Both the position numbers and the translations under genes were made by a program. Below, piece after piece: positions 1 to 11,998 of a stretch of DNA of 48,719 nt. A model generated the notes under the pieces. It ran no database searches. It was not told the DNA's origin and saw only the letters and a program-made list of their open reading frames with translations. Each line of letters opens with the position of its first letter. Within the stretch, counting starts at the first letter, position 1. This stretch comes from Amoebophrya sp. A120 (taxonomy: Eukaryota > Sar > Dinophyceae > Syndiniales > Amoebophryaceae). The DNA lies in the NCBI GenBank assembly GCA_905178155.1, contig CAJINV010000002.1, forward strand, positions 12,716,568 through 12,765,286, in the 5' to 3' direction.

Positions 1-769
1 AAAAAAGTAGGAACACAGCCAGCCAGCGAAACGAAAGCAGGGCGCAGCAGACACGAAGAGTGTTCGCCCAAGAATGATCATGGCCCGGAAATGAGAAGGA
101 AAGTGTGATGAAAGGATAATGTGTAATGCGACTCGTGAAAAGAGTAATGCTACGAGAAAAGTGGCAACATATTCGTACTTATATGCTTATGCAAATGTAG
201 ATTCTTTATTTCTTGGAAGCGTGGTAGGGGCCTCGCAAATGAATAGTCTGACAGAGAGGGGCTGAGATAATCGTTTTCGCTGACTGTCTGATTCGATTTT
301 TTGCAATCGGCGATCGAAGTGCTGCTTCGGAAGGGAACAGTGCAAAAATCGCCAGAACGCATATCGTCGTCGCCACATCATAGTCGTTCGGTTCGCGTTT
401 CGTTGGTTCAGTCAAAACGCAAAAGTGCACGGTACTTATTGCCTACGTGATGCTGCGACATTATTTCGCTGTGCAAAAAAAAGAAAATACCCTTCCGAAA
501 ATTGATCTTCACTTACGTAAAAATGTGTAGCAGCTGAATTTTTTCGGGGGAAAGTTGTACTTGGGCCAGAATTTTTGACGTCCTTGATTTATTGCAGTAT
601 CTTGTCGTAAGTAGAAACTATGGCTTGGATAACAGCAGGCGTGACAAAAAAAAGAAAAATTGATTTTGGTCGATGAGATTTAGTCAGAGCTCTCTCATCG
701 CGTATCTGGATCGGAGTCGATAATAAATCTACAAACTAAGAATAGACATTCAGTCCACTGACGCGTCTC
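1..769. other. Upstream non-coding region
   Basis: I see no supported gene here. Short open frames on the minus strand between 150 and 430 lack any recognisable motif and look like chance. The region is AT-rich with several A-runs. It probably holds the upstream flank of the gene starting at 770 and perhaps the 3' end of a preceding gene. Confidence 0.4.
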
Positions 770-3700
770 ATGCGGCTTCCCTCCTATTTGTTTGCCGCGA
801 CTGCGGCAGCGCGGGAGTTTGTGGAGAGCGGGAACACCGACGAGCCGGAGCATGATTTGTCTTCTTTTGCTCAGACCGGAGAGGCTGTCGCGGAACCCCC
901 AGCGACGCAAGCTCCAGCACCAGCGGCCCCAAGGCACTACACTCGAACGGGCTCCGCACACAAATGTATTATTGAAATTCATCCGGTGTTGTATTTAGTG
1001 TTTGGCTTTGGTATAAAGGAAAAACTTTTGTTTGTGTTGCTACACCACAAATATTTGATTGATTGTGATGCTTGTTACGTGCATAAAGAAAAAACACAGA
1101 AAGAAAAATGCGAATTACATTCTGTCTTGTTCGAACCGACTGTACAGACGGCTACGCCATCCCGAAAGACGCTGGGATTGGGACCAACTACAACGCGAAG
1201 CACGGTCCGAAAGTGAATTTTCCCCACGGTATGGAGCACTGGGAGAAGAAGGCGTCCAACATGCTCTGGCGCACGGACCTGCTGGAACCGTCGGGACCCG
1301 GCGGCGTGGTGGTGCCCAAGTACGCAGAGAACTACCACCTCACCTTCAAGGACCCTTTGGTGATGCGCAACCCCAAGGACGACGAGCTGCCGCGCACCGA
1401 GGACCAGACCTACCGGGCGCAGGTGGACATGCCCACCCTCGGGGAGCCGAAGGAGACGCAGTTGTACCGCGACCAGAAGAAGCTCGCGTGGCGCGATTGC
1501 GCGTTCCATCTGTACGGCATTCCCGCCGTGCAAGACAACCAGCAGCGCAGACCGGTGGTCTGTTACCCGGTATATCGTTTTTGATTTTTGTACTTGCAAC
1601 CGCAAGAAATAACCTGAAGATGTAGTAGATGCTACTAGTTGTCTCTTGACAAAATCTAGATGTCGTTACGCACGTTTTGTAGTCCGTTTTTTCCATGCGT
1701 AACACATTTTTTTATCCTAGGTCGGCTGGCAGTGGGCACGTGGCGTAGAGCTGTATGAAGACACTAACCTCGGCCTGTATGATAGCAAATCTTGGGTGAG
1801 GTACAAACAGCATCTTGCGCTGAGCATATCTAAGGAGCTTGCGGAAGCTGTATTTGATTAATCTCTTGAAGATTATTAGCATTACACTGACCAGTTCGTT
1901 TGTGCATGGATTGTGATGAAAGGGGTGAAAACGCGGAAACAAAGAAAAAGTTTGGTCCTAGTGCCAAGATTTCGCTAGTAAATGCTTCCCGGCCTGATGG
2001 AAGTAGTGGACGCAATGGAGAAGCTGTACTACGAGGGTGCTCGGTTCGCCCTCGCGATTCGTCAGGGCAAGGGTAATTCGCCGGAACAGCTGTTGGAACC
2101 GATCAGTGAGTTTACCGGCGCCGTACCGCAAAAGGTCCTGTACTGCAATCCAGACGAGCTGAGCTACTTCGACTCCCACGGCCGGTGCGTGTTTCGCGAC
2201 GACCAGGGTAAGTATCTGATCGGGTATCGCAACCCCGGCTACCTGCAGATGCAAAACTGGCGAGGCGTTGTCACGCATTCTGCCGAAGGGTATGAATTTT
2301 GTCTTTACGCAGTTAGTTTTTTTTTCATTGCTTCTGCTAGGCATTTCGCAGTTCTCATTGCGTTTGTTTTGCTGTCCGTCATGGTCATGGAAAAGGTCGA
2401 GGAACGCGAGCAGAGCAATGGAAACCAAATACATCTCTGACGGCACGATGAATGTGTCTTGCTCAACGATGAAAGCAATTGATGCAGACCTTACCAGGTT
2501 TTCAAATCGACAGCGTCAGCTGCGCTATGTGTCTAAACTCGGTAACACACGCCCATATCTGATCGACGGACGAAGATGCAGATGAGCAGCAATTTCGCAA
2601 GTTCTTCGCTGATCAATACTACTGCAGGAACAGCGACAAACAGAAAATTGTTGGTGCCGCGGGGATTACAAGTGACAAGACGTACGCGCTGGCCTTCCCA
2701 AGCAGAAGTGAGGAGCTCGGCACCCCGGCTTTGTACAAAGTACCATGGGGAGGCTGGGTCGCGGTGGCGCAGGAAACTCTAGGCGGGCTTGGTAAGAGGC
2801 TACATAAAAGGGGAGTCGTGTGCGCTTAGTATAGCAAGCGGAATAATTATTGCTAGCTGAAACTATGAAATCATTATGATTTAGAAATAGAATACGACTC
2901 AGGTTTTTTATTGCGTCTGTAAGGTGAACGATTTGATTTGTGAAAAAATAACAGCCGAGGAGGGAGTAGACTTATCCACCGCGCATTGGTCTGGGTCTGA
3001 AAAACTGCAAAGTTGGAAAGCATCGCGGCTCGCGTATCGCATGTCTCTCTCTTCTCTAGACTTTTTGATGCATGCTTTTGTTGCATTGCGAATAAATGCG
3101 ACCTTTTGTAATGCGGAATACTGCCTAGCCCTAGCGTCAGCACAAGGACAAGTATGTCCGACTGGTCAACATGCTCGGCAGTGCATCTCTGTCTGTTTGG
3201 TAACCACTAGCTAGAGTCACAACTTTCATCCAGAGGACCCAGACATATTTGCAGTTGACAAGACTACAACGAAGACAGCGATCCTTACCAGGAGTTCGTA
3301 TGAGAACGCACAATTTTATCTCTCACACACTTGAAGTCCATTCCTCCAAGGAACAGACGCCATCACAAGAAACGACAACGCGAACAGCGTGTGCATGAAG
3401 ATAAACTCAACAGACGCTGAGCGAGTTCCGGTAGAAGGAGGTGTCATGCATATCTTCAAGTAGCTGCAAAAGGCACGAGTACGGGGGAATTTTTGTGCAC
3501 TTTCATACTACGATGAGGAGTTCCGCGAATACTGGTCTTGGGCGCCTAGTTATCCAACAAAATACAAGCTGTTTTAGTGGAAATAAATTTATTGTACTGC
3601 AGGTGAGAATAATGCAAGGGACAACTTTCAATTGGTTTATTCGCGCGTACTACGTACGAGGACTAGGTACGCATGAGAAGTGTTGTCATTGCAGAACTTA

Positions 3701-6700
3701 TCGCAATCATGCTGCCCTCCCTCGAAAAAAATCACACTAGCTGCTTTTTTTCCCTGGATACTAGTCGCACATCGTCTGCTTTGTTGCCGGAGGCCCCCCT
3801 CGGCTTCCACTATCACTACGAGCACATGGCCTCGGGACTGCCGCTGGCCGATCTAGAGTCGAGATTTGAGTACGACGGCATCCGGGACTTTGACGACCAT
3901 GCCAAGTTTGCGCAGGAAGAGGCCGAGCGGCTGAATTTGAGCGCGGAGTGGGACAGGCTGGTATGCGGGAAAAGCTCAGTGTTTTTTTCTATGTGGTGCG
4001 CTTGCAAATGTTGGTCTTCGTTCCCTCTTAATGTACTTACTTTCCAGGAAGGCGGGCATCGGTTCGTCTATCTTATCTTCAGCGCGTGTTACCTTGTCCA
4101 AGATTTTTTGGATTTTTGGCGTGTTTCTTCATCACAACAGGTGCATGCCATGTACAAGCACGTACATGGGCAGCGGGTAGTGGAAGCGACGACCACGGAC
4201 CAGGACAACTCGCAGTTTGCCAAGGTGTGCAAGTACCTGGGGGAGCACAACTTGGGAATCGACCGCATTTTCCAAGTTGCCCACACGGACTCCAGTCAAG
4301 TCGTGCTGCAACTCCACTACCGGGCGTCCATTTTGCTACAGTACCTGACCAAGGTGACGAAAAACGACTTGTTTGCATCCTTCCACATACGGCAGAGAAA
4401 CGCGGTTTTTCGTCCCGCACCGCAGTTCTTCATAGTGGCGTATGAAGATATTCGCTTGTGAAAAAATTCTAGCAGCTGCTTTTGAAGAGGGAGTCATAAT
4501 TCATTCAGACCGCAACATTCTCCTTTGTTCTACTCATTATATCTGAAAGAGTACGTTTTATCACGCACAGGAGACGAACAGCGCAGCCGTTTGTAGTCTC
4601 TCTCCGCTTGTTTTCATGTTCTTCCCTGCGGTGCATAAGCAACTGGAAGAACGACCGCGGTGCGGGGCGAATTTGTTTTGCATACGACCAGTGCAGCATG
4701 CAGAACCGGAGGTCGCGCATCGACGAGGGTAAGGACCCCCTCGCCCTGTATGTGGATTTGCGCGCGACGGCGCTGCGGGCGCGGGAACGAGATGTGTTCA
4801 ACAACATGGCTTACAAGACGTACACCGAGCTGCACCGGGAGCTGGTGACGGAGGTGCAGATGTACGGCGTCGCGAGCCCGCGCGCGGTGCAGCTGCGGGA
4901 CGTGCTTGAGAAGCTGGCGGACGACTGGGAGCGGTCGCCGCACGGGTGTTACTTCCGGCTCCCCGCCACCAGCTCCGCGCCGGGCGGGGTGGACCTGCTG
5001 ATCAACCCCTGGGGCTCCCAGCCGCGCAACACGGACGGCCGGCTGTCGCGGCACTGCTACTCCGAGGACACCGAAGCGCTGCTGCACGTGGACCGGCTGG
5101 CCTGGATCACGACCGCGGCGGGCAAGGGCTTCCAGCCCGAGGAGGAAACCGGGGGCCGCCGCGTGCCGGCCAAGGACATCCCGGCCGCCACGACCGCGCT
5201 GCCGACCAAGAACCCGCTGGACACGCGGCTGTTTCTCACCTCGAACATATTACAGTGAAAAATGCCCCCACCCCGGAATTTGCAGAAGTTTGTCATGCAA
5301 AGTTTCCAAATGAAAGCTTTTTGTCTTGCATAAAAGGATTGCGAGTGTTTCTGATGCAGAATCAGGGTGCGCAAAGTGCCTTGTGCATAACAGATTCGGC
5401 TGCTGTTGGGCTACTTCGCAACACAAATTTGACCTATTCACCATGGAAAATTTGTGATGCTGAGTTATGCAAGACGGGGAATGTTTCTGTTGGAAAGGTT
5501 TGCAATACAAATGCTGCCAAGCTGGGAGTGGGGGCATTTTTCACTGTAATAGAACACGCACGGCAAGATGGAGGAGCTGCTGCACCAGGTGGACGGGTCA
5601 CTGACCTACGAGGGCACGCAGGACGAGAACATGCCCGACGCCATCGTGCACGCGGGCGACTTCTCCTTCCTGGACTCGCAGGTGCAGCAGACCTACTCCA
5701 GTCAGGCGGGCAGTTTCGTGTCCTCCGGCGAAGTGTACACCACGGTGCCGCGCGTGGAGCAGCTCGAAATGGAGGCCTACAAGACGTCGCGGCGCGCGCG
5801 CGAGCGCGTGCACGCGCAGGGGGGCCGAGACGACTCCTTCGACAGGTTTGTGGAGCAGGAGAAGGAGGCGCAGGAACGCGCGCTGCAGGTGAAGCTGGCG
5901 CTGCGGCAGTCCGCCCGGGGGACGGCCATCACCGGCGAGGCGGACCTGTTCCCGAGCGCCTACACCAACCTGGAGTGGACGGACATCGGCTCGGACAGCA
6001 CGGCCTTCATGCCCATGCCGGTCAGTGACGTGCCCGGGGACTACCTGTCGCCGGACCTGGAGGAGAACCTGCGCGCGTTCTCCAAGCTCGGCCGGCGCTG
6101 GGGCCGGTTCTGGAAGGTGGAGCGGCTGTTCGTGCAGGGGGGGCACGACGTGTCCCTGGAAGACTACGCCGTCGCGGAGGCGGTCAACCAGATATCAAAT
6201 GTAAAAATGTCTGGGTCTGGAAGAATGCAAGACTTGTGATGCAGGTTTTCCATGACCCATGAGGTCTGGAATGCGAGACCCAGCATGACAGATTTTTTGA
6301 GGACTCCATCATGCCTTTCCTGCATGAGAAACTACCCCTCAACTTGGTCAAAAGCGGACAGCTTTTGGTACTCACGCAGCACAGATTTTCGCATCATTGA
6401 GATTTAGCATGACAAGTTCTAACCTTCCAGACCCAGACATTTTTACATTTGATACCAGAAGCGCCACGGCAAAAACGGGCTCACCTACGAACCTGGGACG
6501 ATGTACCTGCGGGTATCCTATGTAAAAACGTCCCCACCCCAGAGTTGTCATGCAGATCTGAATGCTGAAAATGTTTCTCATGCGGAGCCCCATAAGAAGC
6601 ATGTCGCAGTCGTGTTTTGGAATTTGTCATGCTCCAACCAGCACGATATAGTAGATCTGTGATGCTGCTGAGGTAGGTCAAACAGCACTACACTACGAGT

Positions 6701-8015
6701 CCAAATCTGTCATGCAAAACGGCCAAAGCTTGTGGATTTGTCTAGCCGAGTCCCCATCTTGACTCTGGTGTGGGGACGTGTTTACTCAGGATAGCGGGGG
6801 GGCGAGTTGGACATGGTAAGGCTGCAAACACTGGCGCTGAACAACCAGTGGACCGACGAAGACCGCGCTTTCCTCTGGATGAAGTGCATCGAAAGCCTCA
6901 CCCCGGAGTCCGAGCGACACATCTTCAACCTCGAGGCGGAGGAAACGGGTATTTATGAATGTTGTTCGGCGAGTTGCTTGCCGTGTGTAAATTCACTAGG
7001 ATGAAGATGAATGCTACAGCGCCAGCGCTGCTGTTCTAATTTTTATGATGGTTTGATTTGGTATTCTTTCTCCATTTCTATGTCTGGCTGTGCACAAGGA
7101 AGCTGCGGATCCATGAGAAGTCAATCAATCTTTTTTCCATTCCATCTCCCAACAGCCAACACTTGCTCCGTCGAAGAGCTAGTGCACATGCGTTCCAAGC
7201 CGTGCGGACATTGGCTGAACATGCACGCGAAGCCATGGCACAAGATCAAGCGCACGCAGTTGACGGTGGGAGGGTCCGGTGCCGGTACCTGGAAACCGGC
7301 GTTCTACTCCATGACGCACCGAAAGACGGGGAACATTCAAGCCTACCACACGCTCGAAGCTAAGCTCCGCGCCTGCCACCTGCGATCGTACGAGACCGAG
7401 ACGGCGGATGTGCAGGGTGTGGACCTGTTCGTGTCCCATGATGACTTGATTACCGACGGCGCGGAGGGCGCCATGGAACGCGCCAGCATGCTGTTCGAGA
7501 ACCCCTACGCTATGTACGACTACCACCCGGAAACTGGCGTGACGCCTTCGAACAAACCCAGTGTACGTCTTTCACGAAATGGTTGCATCGCTAGTTTTTT
7601 TTCACATGAGAGGAATGGAGTTCGATTGATTTTAATATAGCGACCTTTCCGTTGGATTAGGATTTGAGTTTGCCGTGCACGGCGTTTCTTGACGTACGAA
7701 ACGACGTCGCAAAAGCAAGAGCAATGCCACTCCATGATGACAAAAAGAATTTCCCCAAACTTGACCAACATCGCCGCGCAGGTTGTCTTCATGGGGAACC
7801 GCCAGGCGGGCCCCCTGGTACGGCTCCAGCCTTCGAGTAGCAGCGGCAGTGGCGAGTTCATGTTCTTTATCAAGGCCCCGGCAGTGGGCAAGGGTCTGCA
7901 CGTTTACTCGCCGCCACTCATCGTCGACATGCCGCCGCGGGCGGAAATGCAGGAGCTACTGGGCCGGCACCACGCCCCATCTCCCGTTGTTGACGGACCG
8001 AAAGTAGGAAGGTAA
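770..8015 (+). CDS. Large multi-exon hypothetical protein with four introners
   Basis: I do not recognise the family. Exon 1 (770-965) opens with a short, uncharged, alanine-rich N-terminus that could be an organelle-targeting or signal sequence. Exon 2 is 1148-1569 and exon 3 begins at 1721. Exons 3766-3960, 4048-4065, 4141-4353, 4692-5247, 5557-6192, 6460-6513, 6799-6948, 7156-7562 and 7782-8015 sum to 2463 nt, exactly 821 codons, ending in TAA. The predicted protein is rich in aromatic and charged residues with no clear membrane span. Conventional GT-AG introns alternate with introners at 3551-3760, 5248-5551, 6193-6454 and 6514-6793. The part from 1721 to 3550 is not resolved: coding-like stretches are seen at 1988-2285, around 2566-2790 and at 2924-3550, but stop codons interrupt the frame. 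Two genes instead of one is possible. Confidence 0.6.
3551..3760 (+). mobile_element. Introner element, degenerate TIRs (TSD CTAGT)
   Basis: The 210-bp insertion starts TATCCA and ends TGGATA. CTAGT lies at 3546-3550 and again at 3761-3765. Beyond the six terminal bases the inverted match is weak, so this looks like an old copy. Removing it with one repeat joins a Trp-rich exon end (reading YWSWAPS) in frame to the exon that starts at 3766. Confidence 0.75.
5248..5551 (+). mobile_element. Introner element with long TIRs (TSD GAACA)
   Basis: The 304-bp unit has near-perfect terminal inverted repeats of 24 bp beginning TATTACAGTGAAAAATGCCC. GAACA occurs at 5243-5247 and 5552-5556. Left in place it introduces a stop at 5256-5258. 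Removed with one repeat, the frame runs from ...LTSN to THGKMEELL.... No GT-AG pair can be placed at the junction if exactly one repeat is removed. Inside it carries the word TTTGTCATGC that recurs in other introners. Confidence 0.92.
6193..6454 (+). mobile_element. Introner element with TIRs (TSD CCAGA)
   Basis: The 262-bp unit starts TATCAAATGTAAAAATGTCT and ends with its reverse complement, with about 30 bp of near-perfect inverted repeat. CCAGA flanks it at 6188-6192 and 6455-6459. Excision with one repeat joins ...AVNQ to KRHGKNG.... The next exon is only 54 nt (6460-6513) before another introner. Confidence 0.93.
6514..6793 (+). mobile_element. Introner element, same family as the one at 36815 (TSD GCGGG)
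   Basis: The 280-bp unit starts TATCCTATGTAAAAACGTCC. Its other end is an imperfect inverted copy. GCGGG flanks it at 6509-6513 and 6794-6798. Excision joins ...TMYLR to GGELDMVRL.... By eye it is close to 88 percent identical to the 280-bp element at 36815-37094, which lies in a different gene with a different TSD. Confidence 0.93.
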
Positions 8016-9367
8016 AAATTTAAAAATGGAAATGCGGGGCGTGCAGTTTTCATAAAATTTTTCTACTTCGGAAGAAGTGCCTTCGAAGAAATCAAACCAA
8101 GTAGTACCCCCAATCTTCAGTAAAACTGAGAAACGCTAGCTAGCAGAATCTATGTGAACCCCCACCAAAAACACTCTTGGAAAGTTGACTCTTGTACAAA
8201 AACTCTACAAAAATTTGATGTTTGTCGACCCAGATTTGCGAGTTTGATTGTGCTTTGAAAAAAATGAACCCGAGGAATTTTTCTTGTTTCACCAATTATT
8301 TTTGTCGTTTGATTACACCGATAATGCACACCAGTACCAAACTAATCTTACAACGAGAACAGATTGATTTCCAACTTTAGCAAAACTAACAAACAGCATC
8401 GATTCGAAGAAGAAAAAACCTGTTGCAATATTCGAAAACGCCGAGCGAAGAATGAGTATTCAGAAGAGGTTACAGAAAGACTAACCTGTACACAGCATCG
8501 CGAAAAAATTAAAAAAATCCGGGAGTGTGCTATTCGCGACAACGTAAAAAATTAAAACAGAAAATGTACTTGAGTTTCCTAGAATTATTGTTTCATGTTG
8601 ATCTACTTCTACTGTACCATTTGACAGAGGAGATACTGTATACAGATGTCTTTGAAAGAAATTGTCAAGGATGCAGAGTCCTACGTGTATGATGCAAAGG
8701 TAAAAAAGACCGAAGATATGAAGACGCTATGCTGAATAGTTTGAAGCGAAAACGACGCATGAAGTACTTGGTTTTATGAAACTGCATCGGTGTTCTCAGG
8801 TTGCGAGCTATTAATATGGGTTTCATTGTTCTACTCAGGTCAGCATCGCATGGTGAGCACCAGCACAGCGCATTCATTGCTCCGCTACGTTGCGACTTGC
8901 TACGATCCACTTTTGCCAACCGATCAGCGCATATTTCTCTCGGCTGCATGCATCGATCATCATTTCTTGATGCTCATGAGTTTTGATTGCGATCTCGCTT
9001 TTGATCCTTTTTTACCGATCCGACCCGTTTCTGCAGGCGACACAGCGAACAGTGTGAATTTCTGTGAGACCCACCTTTTTGCTCCGTTCTGATAACCATA
9101 AAAAAAGATAACGGCCACTCCTTGGGCGCAAAGTTTGTTTCCCACCCCTTCCGAGACATTCCATTTTTACTACGTAGAGATTTTCATTTTTGTTTCATTC
9201 TTTCCCAAAAGACCGAAATGCCGACTGGCGTTCTTGAGGATACTACCTACCGCGTCATGACGACCTGCGAAAGAAGAATGGCCGACAGCGCCGGTTTCTC
9301 ATCCGACGCGGCTTAACCCCAGGGCAACGATCCGTGGCAAAAACACCCAATAGACACGTCGCCCAAC
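8016..9367. other. Intergenic region
   Basis: This is AT-rich DNA between the first gene and the CPSF30 gene. Short open frames occur on both strands (for example 8790-9092) but none has coding character or a recognisable motif. I see no RNA gene or repeat. Confidence 0.4.
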
Positions 9368-11998
9368 ATGGCGATCATGTTGTGCCTGGAGGCAGACGCC
9401 ATGGAGTTCGACTTCGAGGCGGAGCTGACGAAAAAGGACCAGGAAAACCTTGCACAGCAGTACCACCAGCCCAACCGCAATTACCACCAGCCCCACACCG
9501 TGGTATGTCGCCATTGGCTGCGAAACCTCTGCATGAAGGGAGAGCAGCAATGTCCCTATTTGCACTACTACGATCCGAACCGCATGCCCGAGTGCCAAAC
9601 CTGGCTCAGGTACGGCAAGTGCACCGATCCGGACTGCATCTACCGCCATACAAAGGACGAGACAAGGCCGGATTGCGAAAATTACAAGTATATCTAGTTG
9701 AAGACTTGTTGTAGCGCGAATGTTTTAATAGCCGCTTGTTGCGGCAGTTCAAGGGGAAGGAGCCTAATTGAACATAACACATAATCCTCAATTTTATATG
9801 ATTACCCTAGGTATGGTTTTTGCAAGCTCGGGAATGCGTGTCGGTTGCGACACGAAAAGCGGCCAAGGAGGGAGCTGCCCGAAGTGGTGTCAGATTATTT
9901 CCTCGAGTGCATCATTGCCGAGAACGTTCATCTAATACCAAAGTTGGAGCTGAAGCCGACGCCGCAGCAGGAAGAGGTACTTCCTTACTGAATCAAACAT
10001 TTCTTGTATCTATTGCCGTAAGCTCTGGTGCAAGACAGCGTCTGCAATTTTTTCCCAGATAACTTTTGATCCTTACCATTGGACCCGTTTTTCTCGTCAC
10101 CACTGCACCGCGTTTTGTGTTTCGCGATGAATATTATTGCGAGAACTACTGGATTCTCGACCTACTCCGCAAGCCTAAAAAATTATACGCAGGCGCAGCG
10201 GCAAGCAGAGCTGCCCGTCCTCGTGAATCTCCCGGAGCCGGTCGAGAACGCGAAGACGAAGTTTGTGTTCATCAAGAGCGGTTCGCGCGCGAACCTGGAC
10301 ATTTCGATCGCAAAAGCGATTTGGGCGACCACACCGGGAAACAGCGAGTACCTGGACCGCACTTTCCGCCACTTTGACCACGTCATCTTGATCATGACCT
10401 GCAAGGAAACGAAGAAGCTGCTGGGGTACGCCAAAATGCTGTCGTTACCCGACCCCAACCTGTTTCAGAACATTTGGGGCACGCTGTCCTCCAAACTGGC
10501 CGCAAATTTCCGTGTGCACTGGATGAAGCTCTGCGTCACGCCCTACGAAAACTTCGACTACTTGAAGATGACAGACCCGAACGTTGGGTACAGTTTTTGT
10601 GGGTTTGTTTTTGTTTCGCATAATATTATTTTTTCCGGGAAGTCTACTTTTATGACCTATTTTGATTTTCCTCTTCTTGTGGTGGACCGAACAATGAAAG
10701 AACAATTCTGTCTTGCGTGCTGGCAAATTAAAAGAAAAATGGACAAAATTGAACAGCGTTGTGCCGTTTTACAAGTTTCGCGACGGAATGACACTCACGG
10801 ATGAAGTCGGGACGGAAATTTGTAAGCAGCTGACGCGAGCCGTGGACGTCGACTTATTACAGGGCACCGATTTCGGTGCAGAGCCTCGCATTATGTACGA
10901 CCCGGAGGAGTGGCGCGTGAAGCGCGAGGAGCTTTTGAGCGGCAACGCAAATGCGCCGTCCACAAATTTGACGGAGCCTATCGGGGAGGAGAGAGAAGTC
11001 GTGCGCGCCGGCACGTTCGAGCAGCAGACACCCGCTTCCGTTACCGCCCCGCCCCCGGTGCAGCACCAGGAGCCCAAACCACAGTAAGATTTTTATTGCG
11101 ATTTCTTTGTAATTTTCTTCTGCAAGCGATGAAGACAAGAGCAGGAAGACGAAAGAAATAAAATGAAAAGCGATTAGGCAGCACTTTAAGTAGTTCCATC
11201 CGGACTTGTCATGAGAAAGGCAAGTCGGCGGCATGATTGCTAAAGTCAACTTTTATCTTCATCTCTCCAGGCCCCCACCGCAGCAAAGCGCGCAGCCCAG
11301 TGTGTCGCAGAGCGGTGCTTGGCGTCCCCCGGGCCAAGCAGCCCCGGCTGCTCCCCCACCGTCCAACGATGGAGCTTGGAGGCCACCGGGAGCGCCACCA
11401 CCACAGCAGGTATAAGTAGATGCTTTGTAGTTTCTGTCGATAACATTTTCGCTTGCAAAAAACAGCAGCAGGCGTGATTTTTCTTCCTGATTTTCCAAAG
11501 GAAACAAAGTGTCACTTTCACTTCCATTCCACTTAGCTTCCGCCTTTACACAACACACAGGTTCCCACCCACCAGCCCCCCGCAGCGACACATGGTGTGT
11601 GGCGACCGCCCGGTGCGGCGGCTGCGCCACCGGTCCAGCAGCAACCAAATTTTGTTCCACCACCCGCGGGTGGGGCTCCACCGGCCGCCCCGGGCGGCGT
11701 TTGGCGACCGCCCGGCGCGCCGGCACCGCCACCCGGTCCGCCGCCGAGTTACGGCGCGGTTATTAGGCCGCCGCAGCACCACCCGCAAGGGGGAGGTCCG
11801 TACGGAAAGCCATTTGTCGGCGGTAAATACGGGGACGACGGAAAGTTTGGCGGGAAGAAAGGGTTTCAACATAAGAACAAAGACAAGTTCGCGGGGGGAA
11901 AGAACCACGCACCGAGCAATCAACAACAAGTTTGGGTCCCACCGGGTGCAGCTCCTGCGCCCCAGCCGAACCAGGCTTGGGTTCCGCCGACTAGCTGA
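9368..11998 (+). CDS. CPSF4: CPSF30/CPSF4-type polyadenylation factor with YTH domain
   Basis: Subunit of the nuclear pre-mRNA cleavage and polyadenylation machinery. Six exons (9368-9687, 9811-9976, 10193-10586, 10762-11083, 11271-11409, 11561-11998) give 592 aa. Three CCCH zinc fingers follow one another at about residues 47-66, 76-94 and 103-121; the first matches the VVC+HWLR.LC.KG signature of CPSF30. Animal CPSF4 has five fingers. A YTH domain follows at about 185-325, with the KSGSRANLDIS start, IWATTPGNS and IWG segments, and a GTEICKQL end; YTH domains bind m6A RNA. The tail from about residue 400 is Pro/Gly-rich with six W-x-PP repeats, then a Gly/Lys-rich stretch. The intron between exons 3 and 4 cuts the YTH domain and is flanked by direct CGTTG repeats; the other four introns are GT-AG. 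A second in-frame ATG at 9401 is an alternative start. Confidence 0.93.
10587..10756 (+). repeat. Non-GT-AG intron flanked by direct repeat CGTTG
   Basis: The 170-nt intron within the YTH domain lies between CGTTG at 10582-10586 and CGTTG at 10757-10761. Excision with one repeat joins ...TDPN to VVPFYKFRDG..., as the YTH fold requires. The repeat is 5 bp like the introner target-site duplications, but the ends are GGTACAG...GAACAG, with no TIR. It may be an eroded introner. Confidence 0.55.

Noticed and set aside
1059-1705. Long alternative frames on both strands over 1059-1705
   Set aside because: They are Arg/Ala/Pro-rich shadow frames of the GC-rich exon at 1148-1569.
1721-3575. A changed genetic code in which UAA/UAG mean Gln and UGA means Trp, as reported for one Amoebophrya strain
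   Set aside because: TAA, TAG and TGA all end genes in this window at sensible places (for example TAG after the conserved PW end of the dehydrogenase, TGA after CPSF30), and long exons elsewhere are free of internal stops. Kept only as one explanation for the odd stretch at 2924-3575.
3673-4461. One continuous exon across 3961-4140, including hydrophobic segments
   Set aside because: The stretch contains two clear GT-AG introns (3961-4047 and 4066-4140); the hydrophobic residues come from reading intron sequence.
4946-6028. 360-aa frame overlapping the first gene
   Set aside because: It is an out-of-frame shadow rich in Ala/Gly/Arg; the other frame has balanced composition and is supported by introner removal.
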